DNA from: Coniella vitis
Taxonomy: Eukaryota > Ascomycota > Sordariomycetes > Diaporthales > Schizoparmaceae
Direction: 5' to 3'
Assembly: GCA_011317545.1 (NCBI GenBank)
Contig: WUJK01000010.1
Span: 186,001-250,000, forward strand
DNA: 64,000 nucleotides
The notes under the pieces are model-generated. The model was not told the DNA's origin. It saw only the letters and a list, made by a program, of their open reading frames with translations, and made no database searches. The translations under genes and the position numbers were made by a program. Positions 47,601 through 57,940 of this stretch are shown piece after piece; position 1 is the stretch's first letter, and each line of letters starts with the position of its first letter.

Positions 47601-47941
47601 GGGACCGCAGCATACGCCGAGTTGGCGGCCAGGGGTCCGATTCCCGGCCCGTTACCCCAGCCAAGGACGAACCCGGCTTCCATGGCAGTGCGGTACGCCC
47701 GCACATGCACAATGCGCCCTCGCGAGCTCCTCCTACGCCGCCCAAGACTGCAGGAGGCTTGGCATCTAGCAATGGGTACGGAAAACGCCTGATGAAGCCC
47801 GACTCAGCTGATAGCGGAATTGGTGTTGAGCCTGGTCTGGGCAGGAGCGGCTCCGGAAAGACCGCGATGAAGATCTCGCTCGGTCGCGACAGCCTTGAGA
47901 AGGCTCTTCCCCCGCTACCCATGGCAGACGGACATGCTTAA
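44695..47941 (+). CDS. mss4: Phosphatidylinositol-4-phosphate 5-kinase (Mss4 type)
   Basis: This enzyme makes PI(4,5)P2 from PI4P at the plasma membrane, acting in actin organisation, polarity and Rho/PKC signalling. Exons 44695-45848, 45934-46897 and 47018-47941 give 1013 aa. A long Ser/Asn-rich N-terminus (about 1-340) precedes the kinase domain (about 342-760). Visible motifs are the glycine-rich loop GKSGSFFYFSRD, the ATP-binding Lys456 in FIIKTIHH, NLFPPHRDIHTTFDLKGST, and IMDYSLLIGVHD from Met584. The activation loop YGMIKKIEHFWKGL (from Tyr707) crosses the exon 2/3 junction. Glu714 after the Lys-Lys pair is the residue known to favour PI4P over PI5P as substrate. A C-terminal extension of about 240 residues is Pro/Ser-rich. 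Intron 2 is pyrimidine-rich. The ATG at 44695 starts the frame after a long C/T-rich leader. Confidence 0.95.
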
Positions 47942-49399
47942 GGTTTCTAAATTGTACCTGATTTGACAATCTCGAAAGGTCGCAGGAAGCAGAAGAGGGA
48001 CAAGAAAGAAGAGACTACAAAGTCGGCGGATGTTGTTTGATGTGGCGCCACCCAACAGCCGAAAATCGGCGCGCATCTCTTCTTATGGAGGAGCGCATCC
48101 TCCACTCGACTTTTGTTTTTTTAAACTTCTCTTTTGTTGCTATTACCTTTTGTCTTTTTTCTTTTTCTTTATTACTTTTCTCCGCGATTCCAGGTTTTTT
48201 TTTTCTTGGTTTCCTAGTCTCTGAGGGAACAAGACAAAAAAAAAAAAGATATGATACCACTGCAGCATTGGGAGCAAAGCATCGAATTGATTCCATACAC
48301 AAAACAAACACATACAAATACGGCCCAAAATCATTTTGTTCCTGTCTATATTCTTGTCTCGCTCTTCTTTTTATAATCATTTCGCCGTCGTGTGTCCTGC
48401 TAGCAACCGTCACTTGTCTTGCTCATTGGTCTTGTGTGGTATTGCTAGAATGCATGTCAAACCACACAAGTCGAAATCGGAACCCGAGCCGCTTATCCCC
48501 CCCAAAACCCTCGACACCGAAATTTGGATTGGATTGAGGGCCAAATCTATTATCCCTCTTCTTCTGTGGATGCGACAAACCAAAACTTGCCGCACCATTG
48601 TTTCTTTTTCCTTTTTCTTTTCCTTTGTCGTTGTTTTGGGTTCTTTTTTTCCTGCGCTTTGTGGCGTGGAATTGGCGTTCATGGCATTTAGAATTGGGTG
48701 TTTGTGTGCGTTTGCGTGGTTAATCAGAGAGAGGTGTTCAATCATCAAATCGAGGAGGTCCTGCGCATGCTGGGAGAAGCGAGGCGACTGTCCTGGATAT
48801 AATCGGTCTAAGTGGTGAAGGCAAGGATGACATGTTTTGACATGCAGTCAAGCAAATGGCTGATGGAGGAGGGAGAATGAGAAAAGGAAGAGAAGGTTGG
48901 CCGCCGTCTTCTCTTACCTCTGCCCCCACAAGAGATGGGCGGACGGGCGTGCTGTTATTGTGCAAGAGAGGGAGGGCATGGGATGGGTCGGCTGGGCTGT
49001 TGTACATAGCTTCCATGATACCTCGTAGCCTACAGTTACCATTTGTTTGGATGGAATCGATACAGTCGTTGTACTCACTGTGGTCGAATATCAGGTGAAG
49101 AGCAGCAAATGGAGGGACTTATTTCTGTCCCCATGTCTGTCACGTCGAAGGTGAATCCAAATATAAGATCCAAGGCAGGCATGGTTTCCAAGTGGCTGTA
49201 CTATGTACTATGCACAAGTCGGCTGTTGATGACTAACCCAGCCTCTGATAACGATAAGCCCTCTTTTCGAACTTTCCCCCATTGCCTGCCATCTAGGGTC
49301 TTCGACTTGTTGCCTTCTCACTTCCAACGCCTATTCTTGTGTGGTGCTCCATCCAATGCCATGGGACGAGTTGCACTCCATGGCTGACGCGCCATCATC
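47942..49399. other. Intergenic between MSS4 and the RMND1-family gene
   Basis: No gene is recognised. The left half is T-rich with homopolymer runs, suiting a 3' flank. The right half should contain the next promoter, and includes three in-phase GTAC-type elements at 49198-49215 (GTAC, GTAC, GCAC with TAT spacers), about 190 bases upstream of the start codon. Confidence 0.6.
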
Positions 49400-50908
49400 A
49401 TGCACTTCCCGCAGAGCCAGGTAGCCGCCGCACTCTGCCATGGCATCCACGCCACGGCCCGCTCCACCGCGGCGACACTCGGCCCTCTCGCCATCCGACG
49501 ACACTCGCTCTTGCACCATGCCACCACCACCACCGCCGCCGCCGCCGCCGCCGCCTCGTCGCGCCCGGGTTCTCGCCAGCGCGCCTTTCTGAGTTCCAGT
49601 GTGCGCCTTTCCAGAGACACGTCCTCCTCCAGCAATGAGCTGGCCTCCTCGTCTTCTCCACCCAGCGAGTTCAGGTCAGAACAAGCACAAGCGCAGCCGC
49701 AGCCGCAGCCACAGCCACAGACACATGGAAATCCAAAAAAGAGAGCCAGAGCCTCCACAAATGGTAGCGGCAGCAGCGGCAGCAGCAGCGGCAGCAGCAG
49801 CAGCGCAACAAAAAAGAAACTCCGCGACCCTCTACGCAGAGTAGCCTCTCTTGCCCAGGGAGCCGGCGGCAAACCGCCCCGTGCCACCCGCGACGGCCAA
49901 GGCGAGCCAGGCAAAGACTACAGCACCACCATCTGCGCCATCTGCGTGGCCGAGTCCTTCAACATGAAGACCGTTGTGCGGCTGCTCCAAGACCAGCACT
50001 ACCTGATCGACCCGGACGGCCTCGACTTTGATAATGAAGAGGTGGTGCACGTTGGCGTGCGGGGCGGGCCCGGGGATTTCTTTATTTTCGAGACTGGCAC
50101 TGTGGTGACTTGGAGTCTGCCGCCCGAAAAGGGCATTGAGCTCGCCACAGGGCTCCTCACCAGCGCCCACGAGAACTCGCACATGCAGCAAATGGACCGG
50201 GACGAAATGACAGAAAAGCTCGAATTCGAAACAGACCCCACAACCTCGCTCAACTCCATGCGCGGCGACACGGTCGTGCTGGGCACAAAACGCGCCGACG
50301 AAGGGCCCGGCGGCTTCGGCAGCAACAGCGGCGACCTCGACGCTTTTACAACCGACATTGGCCGCGCCAAAATTGCCTTTTCCTCGGGCCTTGCTCGCAG
50401 CACAAAAGTCGCCGTGCTCGAAACCTTGCTCAACTCGTACCTTGAGCAAACTGAAGAACTCCCCGCGCAGCTGGAAAGCGGCCGCCTCCGCGTCGACATG
50501 AAGGCCATCCTGCAACGCACAGGCGAACTCCTGCGTCTCCGCTCCCAGCTCAACTTCTTTTCCGAGCTCACCGATTCCCTCCCGGACAAGTTCTGGGACC
50601 AGCGCGCCGAGCTGAAGCTCGACGGCATCTATGACCAAATGGGCAAAGCGCTCGACGTCCCCTCGCGGATCCGCGTGCTGAACCAGCGAATGGACTATGC
50701 GGATTCGATGCTCGAGACCTTTCGCGAGATGTTGCATTCGACGCATAGTGCGAGGTTGGAGTGGATTATCATTGTCCTGATTACGATTGAGGTTGGGTTT
50801 GAGCTATTTCACCTGTGGAGAGAGTTTTGTATCACGCCTACCACTGGCACTGCCACTGCCACTGCCGCCGAGGGGCAAGAGCAAACCAAGCTTTCTTCTA
50901 CGAGCTGA
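49400..50908 (+). CDS. RMND1/Rmd1-family (DUF155) mitochondrial inner-membrane protein, Mrx10-like
   Basis: A single exon encodes 502 aa. Residues 1-60 are rich in Ala, Arg, His and Ser with few acids, as in a mitochondrial presequence. A low-complexity region follows (Gln-Pro repeats, Ser/Gly runs, to about 145). The DUF155 domain spans about 170-470, with ICAICVAESFNMKTVVRLLQ, GDFFIFETGTVVTWSLP, AVLETLLNSYLEQTEELP and LEWIIIVLITIEVGFELFHLW. The last is a membrane segment near the C-terminus. Human RMND1 and yeast Mrx10 (YDR282C) support mitochondrial translation by anchoring ribosomes at the inner membrane. Yeast Rmd1 and Rmd8 are cytoplasmic paralogues; the presequence favours Mrx10 here. 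The ATG at 49400 is the first in frame that retains the presequence. Confidence 0.88.
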   Translation: MHFPQSQVAAALCHGIHATARSTAATLGPLAIRRHSLLHHATTTTAAAAAAASSRPGSRQRAFLSSSVRLSRDTSSSSNELASSSSPPSEFRSEQAQAQPQPQPQPQTHGNPKKRARASTNGSGSSGSSSGSSSSATKKKLRDPLRRVASLAQGAGGKPPRATRDGQGEPGKDYSTTICAICVAESFNMKTVVRLLQDQHYLIDPDGLDFDNEEVVHVGVRGGPGDFFIFETGTVVTWSLPPEKGIELATGLLTSAHENSHMQQMDRDEMTEKLEFETDPTTSLNSMRGDTVVLGTKRADEGPGGFGSNSGDLDAFTTDIGRAKIAFSSGLARSTKVAVLETLLNSYLEQTEELPAQLESGRLRVDMKAILQRTGELLRLRSQLNFFSELTDSLPDKFWDQRAELKLDGIYDQMGKALDVPSRIRVLNQRMDYADSMLETFREMLHSTHSARLEWIIIVLITIEVGFELFHLWREFCITPTTGTATATAAEGQEQTKLSSTS

Positions 50909-52460
50909 TGGTGAAAGGACAGGGTGGATGATTTGATATTTTACAAGACCCCCCCAAAAAAAGAAAAAAAAAACATACTTCTCTCCACTCTGGGCCAGCC
51001 GTAGGGGAGTTTTTGCGTGTATAGGAAAAGAAGGAAAGGAAGGAATTCAATATGATATGATTAGAAGTATTCCAGATAAATTCCAAATTAGAAACAGGGG
51101 CTGTGGCTATAAGTTCAGTAGTGTTTTTGTTTATTTTTCCCATACCTCTCAAAATGATACCCCTCCTACCTTCTCCATACAATGTTGTAGATTTTTGTTA
51201 TGATATGTGGGACGGAAAAAGAAATAAAATGCATAGAACAATTTTTTTTTCCTTTTTGGGGGGGGGGCAGTGAAATAACACCACCAGACCACCACCTACT
51301 TGACAAGATGAATGCACCGCTATACAGCAAACCGAACCTACGATACACACAGACAGGAGGGAGGGAGGATGTACAAAGCAAGATGGAAAAAGTTGCAAGT
51401 ACATTTGTGTGATATGCTATTATGATTCAGTTCAACATATATATATATATATATTAGTGTTTAGTATTAATTACTGTCGATGTCGATATCATACATGTGT
51501 ATAATGTCCTATAGTTGTGACCCAAGGCCCCCCCCCCCCCAAAAAAAAACATGACCCCCACCTCCCCGGCCAAAAAAAGAAAAAGAAAAAGAAACATATA
51601 TCCCGATCCTCAAGACCAAAAAATAAATAAAATGGGGAACAATCAGACTTTGCAGTAACCACTCAATAAAAACTCACATGAGAGCATGATAACCTTAGTT
51701 AGTCAGTTACTAGTTATTAACCTCGATCTCTCTGAACCCACTTCCATTATTACATACATGCACTCACATACACACAAAATACACCACAAAAAACAAAATC
51801 ATATTGAAATACCAACAGCACAAATAGCATATCAATGGCAGAAGCTACCAAATAAGTTTTAATGAAAACATTGAGGATAAAAAGAAGAAGAAAAAAAGGA
51901 TATGGAGTAATTTATCATAGTCCCCAGTTACAGTTAGTCACAGTCCAGTAACAACAACAAGTCAGTCGCCTTTGCCCCTTTCCAAGCCCCTCCCCTTGCC
52001 ACGGGGGCGACGAACCCCTTTGAAAAATAAGCCCAAACCCCTAGGATCATCAAGACCAAGAGTCCTATGTCTCTCTCTTTCTCTCTCTCTCTTTTTTTTT
52101 TGGTTGTTGTTGTTGTTTTGTAAAGTATCCCTACCACTTCCTGTTTGGTTTTTCTCATTCGTCGTCCGTGATCTGATTATGTTTTTGTTACACTTCCCTT
52201 TTTTTGAATTCGAGATGTATCATCTTTCAACCTGATGACTTGAGAAAAGAGCGAACCAGAACCACGAAACATGCCCCGTCATCCAATCGTCCACCGTCAC
52301 AATTATACGTGCAAATCACCGGGCCACAGAATGTGTACCTAAGGTGTACGACCCACCCACCATCTTCTTCTACCTTGATCACATAACATCCATGCAATGT
52401 AATTTTATCCCTTTCAAAGCCGCGTCCCGAAGGGAACCACTAGGTGTAGGCCTGCCATCA
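50909..52460. other. Convergent intergenic region
   Basis: About 1.55 kb between two 3' ends, AT-rich, with poly-A, a G run near 51260-51268, a TA repeat near 51439-51455 and poly-C followed by poly-A near 51527-51549. No gene is recognised; it serves as the 3' flank of both neighbours. Confidence 0.65.
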
Positions 52461-55400
52461 TTACACAGGCGTAGGAGGCTTTGGCCCCGGTCCCGGACTC
52501 GGCGAAGCCATGTGCTGCGGCGGAATACCGTTCATGCCACCTGGCGGCGGAGGCGCAACAGCCGAAGCAGGCGGCAATCTCGGACTTGGTGAAGCCTGGC
52601 CAACACCACCCGCACCAGGCATGGAAGCTCGCATTTGGACCATCTTGGAGTAATCCATTGGGGCACCGCCCAGACCAATACCGCCCAGGCCGGCCACTCC
52701 AGGATGGGTGCCAGCGGCGGCAGCATGGTGGCTTTGCTGCATCTTTTCGTTAAACTGTGTCATGCGTCCTATAGCCTGGGTTCGTTGTGCAAGTTGATGC
52801 TGATAGCGCTGTTCTGGCGACATCTGACCAGCCCACGTGGGCTGCTGCTGAGGCGGCTGTGGCACAGGACTGGGCGAGGTCTGCTGCTGCTGCACGCCGT
52901 TGGATGGGAATCGAGGGATCCCAGGAGGGTGATGGCTTGCGGGCTGACCAGCATTTCCATACGGCCGTGCTTGACCCATGACTTGTTGAGTCGCCCGTGG
53001 CGAGTAACCTTGCGCGCCTGCGTATTGTGGGACTTGTGGAGACATGGTCCGGGACGGCATTGTTCCATTCATGTGAGGGGGCATAGTGCCTGGTGATTGT
53101 GTGTACTGAGGCTGCATTGCCGGCTGTTGCGGTTGTTGCGGGTTGTAACCTGGATAACCTTGAGGATACCGGTTCGGCGTGCCAGTTTGTACATGTTGTT
53201 GATAGTTTGTAGCAACACGTTGTTGTTGTTGCTGTTGTGGTGGTGGTGGTTGTTGCTGATGCTGCTGCTGTTGCTGGAGCCCTGGGTTTCCTTGGTATGT
53301 AGGAACAGCGCCCTGCGAGTAGTTTCGCAATGACTGCATGGATTGCTGCGGATTCCACCCATTGGGTCGAGCAAACGGCTGTCCAGTTGATGGACGGTGC
53401 TGTTGCGGCTGCATGCCCGGCATAGGAGCAGAAACCTGGCGCTGGTAGGACGGTGGCATGGGGTTGCGGACAGGTGATTGCTGGTAATGATTTGGTACCG
53501 GCACAGGCGTCTGGGTCGGCATTTGGAACTGGCGATTGTATGGCTGACTGGATTGATATGGTGAGCCATTGTGGTAAGTTTGCGGCCGCGACGACTGCCT
53601 TGGTGTCTGCGCAGCCTGAGCAGCTTGCTGTTGCTGCTGCTGCTGTTGTTGCTGCTGTCGCAGTCTTGCTGCCCTCTCATCCTCCTCCAAGACGCCCTTG
53701 TACACATCGCTGATAACCTCGATCTTGGTGCTCACATTGAGCTCATCGAGCTTGTCGGAATTCAAGCGAGCAACAGCAAATGGTGGTAGACTTGCAATGA
53801 TGAGTGCAAGTTGGTCCTTGAGCATCTGGTATGTATCTCTTTCCTCTTCAGAGGGTTCCTGGACCGAGGAGCCGTTGAGCATGTCCACCTTTGTTGGGTC
53901 GGACGCGTTTCGGTTTTGGTTCGTCGGCAGCGTCAGCAATCGGTTTCTTTGGTAGGACGAGAGCGTCTCGATGAGTTCGGACACTTCTTGCAAAGTATCG
54001 TCGACATCCTTGTCCTGCTGGGACTTCTTCTTGGCCGCTGCTCCGCCAAGCAGACTAGGGTCAAGCAAGCTGTCATCCCAGTTGTCCAGAGTTTTTGCAA
54101 TTTCCTGCTCCTCACTCTCGGTGATGATGATTTCATTGGTATCCTCGTCATCAGACATCTCGGCGCCAATGAGCTCTTGCATGTACCGGTATCCCTGGCG
54201 CTGGTACCAAACACGGCCCACCTCGCCTGAGGAAATGACTGCGCCACTGTCGTCCTTTTGGGGGGCAAAGCTGGAGAATGCACCACGGAAGAGAGCCTCC
54301 ATCTCCGAGATGTCGGGGTTGGGCGCTGAAGACTTTTGACCACTCAGGCTGAGAGCCCTCTCGCGTTTGCGGTCCGCGTGTATGCTGTTGGGGGCTGCAT
54401 TGCTGTAGTCGAGCCACACACCCGTAGACAGCTCTTTGACAAAGTACGAGTCCTTGTCATGGCGGTAGCTTGGACGCTCTGCCAGCTCCGGGTGGTGGAA
54501 GCCCAAGACTTTGCCCTTGGTCTGGGTCTTGGCCATCTTGGGTGCCTCAAGCGGCGGTAGAGTGGGAGGAGATGGGAACAGTTCGCCCAGCGTGGGTGTT
54601 CGAGCGAGCTTCTGCGGCACGGTGGTGGGAAGGACATTGGTGATGGACATGCCATAGGGTAGCTGAGCATCGAGGAGCGTCGTGGAGGCGGCACGACTTG
54701 CAGCCTCGCTCAACGGCCGCCGGGGCAAACTGGAAAACAGGTGACGCCCTTGGGGTGCTTGGCCAAAGACGGTGAGGACGGCGTTCTCGACGGTGGGCTT
54801 TTGCGCGAGCTCGTCATAATTGTCGAAAGGCGTGGCAAGAGCGGGCGCGGCATGGTGAGGGTACGACATTTCGCGGCTATGCAACTCGAGGGCCTTGTCC
54901 TTGAAGGAGCTCAGGCGGACGAGGGCACTTTCATCGGCAGCCTGGCCGTCGTCGGTGGGCTCGGCAGCCTGCAGCTCGGCAGATCGGTCGTTGACGGCGC
55001 GTTTGAGGTCGAGGACCAGCTGATCGAGGGATTGGTAGACATCCTGGTTGACCTTGTCGTCGATACACCGCAGTTTGGGGACCTCGTCGTCAGACTTTTG
55101 TCGCTTGGATTGGGGCTCGTCGGCGGAGGAAGGATCTGGAAGGGGACGTTTGAGGATGGAGGGGACGGTATCGTGTCTGTGTGCGGGTTGCAGGTCAGCG
55201 GAAAAGAGAAACAGTGAGCATACATGGGTGGGAAGAGGAAAGGGTTGCGCAAAGAACTCGGCACCTTTGAAGAATGGAGTAATAATCGCGGATTAGTGAT
55301 TTCTCGTCGCGCAGCTGCTGCTGCTGGTTGCTAGTGGCGACGGCATCAGTGGGGCCAGCGGCCTTGTCAGCATCGGCTTCACCATCGTCCGAGAGCTCGC

Positions 55401-55545
55401 GCTTGCGCTTGGTGGTCGTGGTCGCGGTCGTGGTACTGGTGGCCGAATCGTCGAGCTGGGATTGCGGTGGAGGCGATGGCTCGGGGCCTGCTGCTGCGGC
55501 CAGACCATTTGCCTGCGCAACAGCCTCAGCAGCAGGCGAAGCCAT
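52461..55545 (-). CDS. Gln-rich nuclear protein, possible RSC chromatin-remodelling subunit (Rsc58-like)
   Basis: Exons 55545-55265 and 55176-52461 encode 998 aa. The N-terminus (1-75) is low-complexity with a KRKRE basic stretch. RDYYSILQR is joined across the intron to HDTVPSILKRPLPDP. The centre (about 290-420) contains STGVWLDYSN, GEVGRVWYQRQGYRYMQEL and an acidic ITESEEQEIAKTLDNWDDSLLDP. The WLxY, then GRxWxQRxGYxxxxE order resembles what I remember of yeast Rsc58, a fungal RSC subunit. That match is from memory and tentative. A second helical block (about 520-600: RDTYQMLKDQLALIIASLPP) precedes a disordered tail of almost 400 residues with Gln runs, including Q11 and several Q5-Q7 stretches. 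The intron donor GTGCCG is weak. It was preferred because it gives an unbroken frame and a sensible junction. Confidence 0.65.
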
Positions 55546-55938
55546 GGTGATGGGCTCGTTTGAGGCCGGGCCAGTCGAGTCGCGGCGGGATGGGAAATGC
55601 AGCCCTGGCAAGAAGCGACAAGCACACACACAAACGAAACCCTGCTCTTCGAAAAAAAGAACCCGGCGGCGGTGCTACCGGTGGGATGGCTGAGCAAAGC
55701 AGGATTGGGTGGGTGAGTAGGTGCGCGAGTGCAGGGGCGAATGAATGGATGGATGGGGTCGTCGAGGATGCAACAGGATGGAGGTTTTGTCGCGCCTTGG
55801 CTTGCTGGTCGTCGCGTTGGCCTCGCGCAATGCAAATGCAGTCGGGCGAGTCTGGTGGGTAAGGCAAGTCAGATTCCCAAGGGAGAAAGAACACTGACTT
55901 GCTGCTGGCTTTTGCTGCTGCTTGTCTGCTGCTGCTTG

Positions 55939-55976
<38 letters not shown>

Positions 55977-57940
55977 GCTGCCGGGCGCAAAAAGGTAGAA
56001 CCGCGCTAGCGATTGGCGCTAGGCTGGTTTGGGATTTTCCCAGTTCTTAGGTAATCATTGACCTCCATCGCCGTGTGGTTTGTATACATAAAGTGTTGGT
56101 GGTACAACGCAAGGAGATTGTGATAAAGATTCTTCTACATACATAGTAGTACTTCAGAGGTGCGATTGATGGGCCATTTGAGCCTGCCGTGCTCGTGGTG
56201 GCTGCTTTCGATCCCATCCTTTACACTGTGAATGCAAAGATCTATTTTTCTTGTTTTGCTTGGACGTGTCATTGATGCGCTGTTCTTTTCCGAATACAGG
56301 ATGCTGATCTCGTCCAAAGATCAAGTTATGCACAACGACGACATAGTAGAGCTGATGGCAGATAAGTTCGGTTCTATCATTCTGACTATTACACGTTGTA
56401 TAGCCCAAGGCTCTCCCAGCTAACTCCCGAGGTATAGTCCACAGCATTCCTTCCAGTCCTGGATCCTCATGTAGATATGAAGAGACACGAGCATAGCGAC
56501 GCAGGTCCAATCAAGTGACTCGGTGCTTGGTAAAGCCGGATTCCTCAGCTACGTCCACGGATAGTTGGCATCAACGACATGCGTGAGGTTGGGCAATATG
56601 ATGGAGCCAATGTCTGTCGTCGAGTCGGCGGGCGGAGATACTGGACAACAGACGGGCCACGAATGTTGCAACGAGACCAAGGGATGAGGCTGTGCAAACA
56701 AGTTGTTGACCTTTGGGATCGTAAGTTGAAACGCAGCCCCCCAGACGAGACAAACAGCCAAGAAGGTGGCATGTCTCTGGAAACTACCAGTGGGCAGCAC
56801 TGGCCTTTTTGAACCTCTGCAACTCCAACAGAGTCCGCGCCAGAAGTGCCCACGGGGAGCAAAGCCGCAGGCCTGGAACGGGCAGCGGTGCAGGGGTCGA
56901 GGCGCCCAGTGTGGACTCTCCGGCCTCAGGTGCCTCTAGCGGGCGCTGATCGATTGGCCCCAGTTCCCTTCTGAGGCCCCAGCCCCACTGCGCCAGCGCG
57001 CGGTTGCCGAGCACCGTACTGTGTACATAGTAGTGCATACTATCAGTACTATGTACTATTAGTAAAAGGTACATAGGTACTTGGGCCCCATGTCGACGCG
57101 CCTGGAAAGCCTCACTTCCATTCTCACGATCAACACGGCTGGGTTCGCAGTTCCCTCTGGGCTGGCGGCGCGTAGCCAGCCAAACGAGCCAGCCGAGACA
57201 GACAGGCCAGTCAAAGCCCCCAAGCCCCCGCCAATGCGCGCTGGCAGACAGCACCCAGCATCGAAGCGGCTTGGGTTGCTATATCGGGCCCAGATGCACG
57301 GCATTGGACGTCGATCGAGCTGCGAGCTGGGCCTCTCTCAACGGCCTCATTTCCCTTTCGATGCGAGCTGCACGTCGTGATGCCACATCCACCACGGTGC
57401 AGGTGGTCCAGAACAGAGATGTAGGTCCAGGAGCAGACCGTACAAAAGAGAGCGTGCTCGTCTTCGCTGCTCTCCAAGGCCACCTCGATGCCACAGCAAC
57501 CCTCCACACAGCAGCAATCCCACTCGATATCGTTTTCTCTCTTTTTTGTTGGTGGACTTGACTCTTCAGTCTTCCGTTTTCCCTCTTTTCCTCAGTGTAC
57601 CAGACACACTCTCTCTCGCTACTCTCCCGTGCGGCATCCACTAAGCGCTCGTGTCTCCTCTCTCGACGAATCCACTTCTCGGGAGCCTCGAGCTGCATAC
57701 ACTCGGCGCTTGCCGGCTCTCTTTGAGCCTCACTTTTCATTTTCATTTTCGTTTTGATTCTTAGTCGTTGGCTTCTTTTGCTTCTTTTGCTTCCTGCTCT
57801 CTTTCTGCTCTCTCCACTCTCTTGTCACCAGTAGATCTGGGTTTCTTTCGTCATCTCCTTGTTTTGCTGTCACGTCTTTCTTTTGCTCCTCTCTTGCTTT
57901 CGTGTTTTATTTCTCTGCACTTTACACCCAAGCATTCACA
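55546..57940. other. Divergent intergenic region
   Basis: About 2.4 kb separating the start codons of the Rsc58-like gene and the Ser/Thr-rich secreted protein gene. It has CTG11 at 55942-55974, unique sequence around 56.1-57 kb, a cluster of GTAC elements at 57016-57080, and a strongly C/T-rich stretch at 57540-57940 that would suit the leader of the right-hand gene. No gene is recognised. Confidence 0.6.
55942..55974. repeat. (CTG)11 / (CAG)11 trinucleotide repeat
   Basis: Eleven perfect CTG triplets lie about 400 bases upstream of the start of the Gln-rich gene. Read in that gene's direction they are CAG. They may lie in its leader. Confidence 0.9.

Noticed and set aside
55526..55990. 154-codon minus-strand frame upstream of the Rsc58-like gene
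   Set aside because: It starts with a poly-Ala run from the CTG repeat and overlaps the true start in another frame; probably leader.
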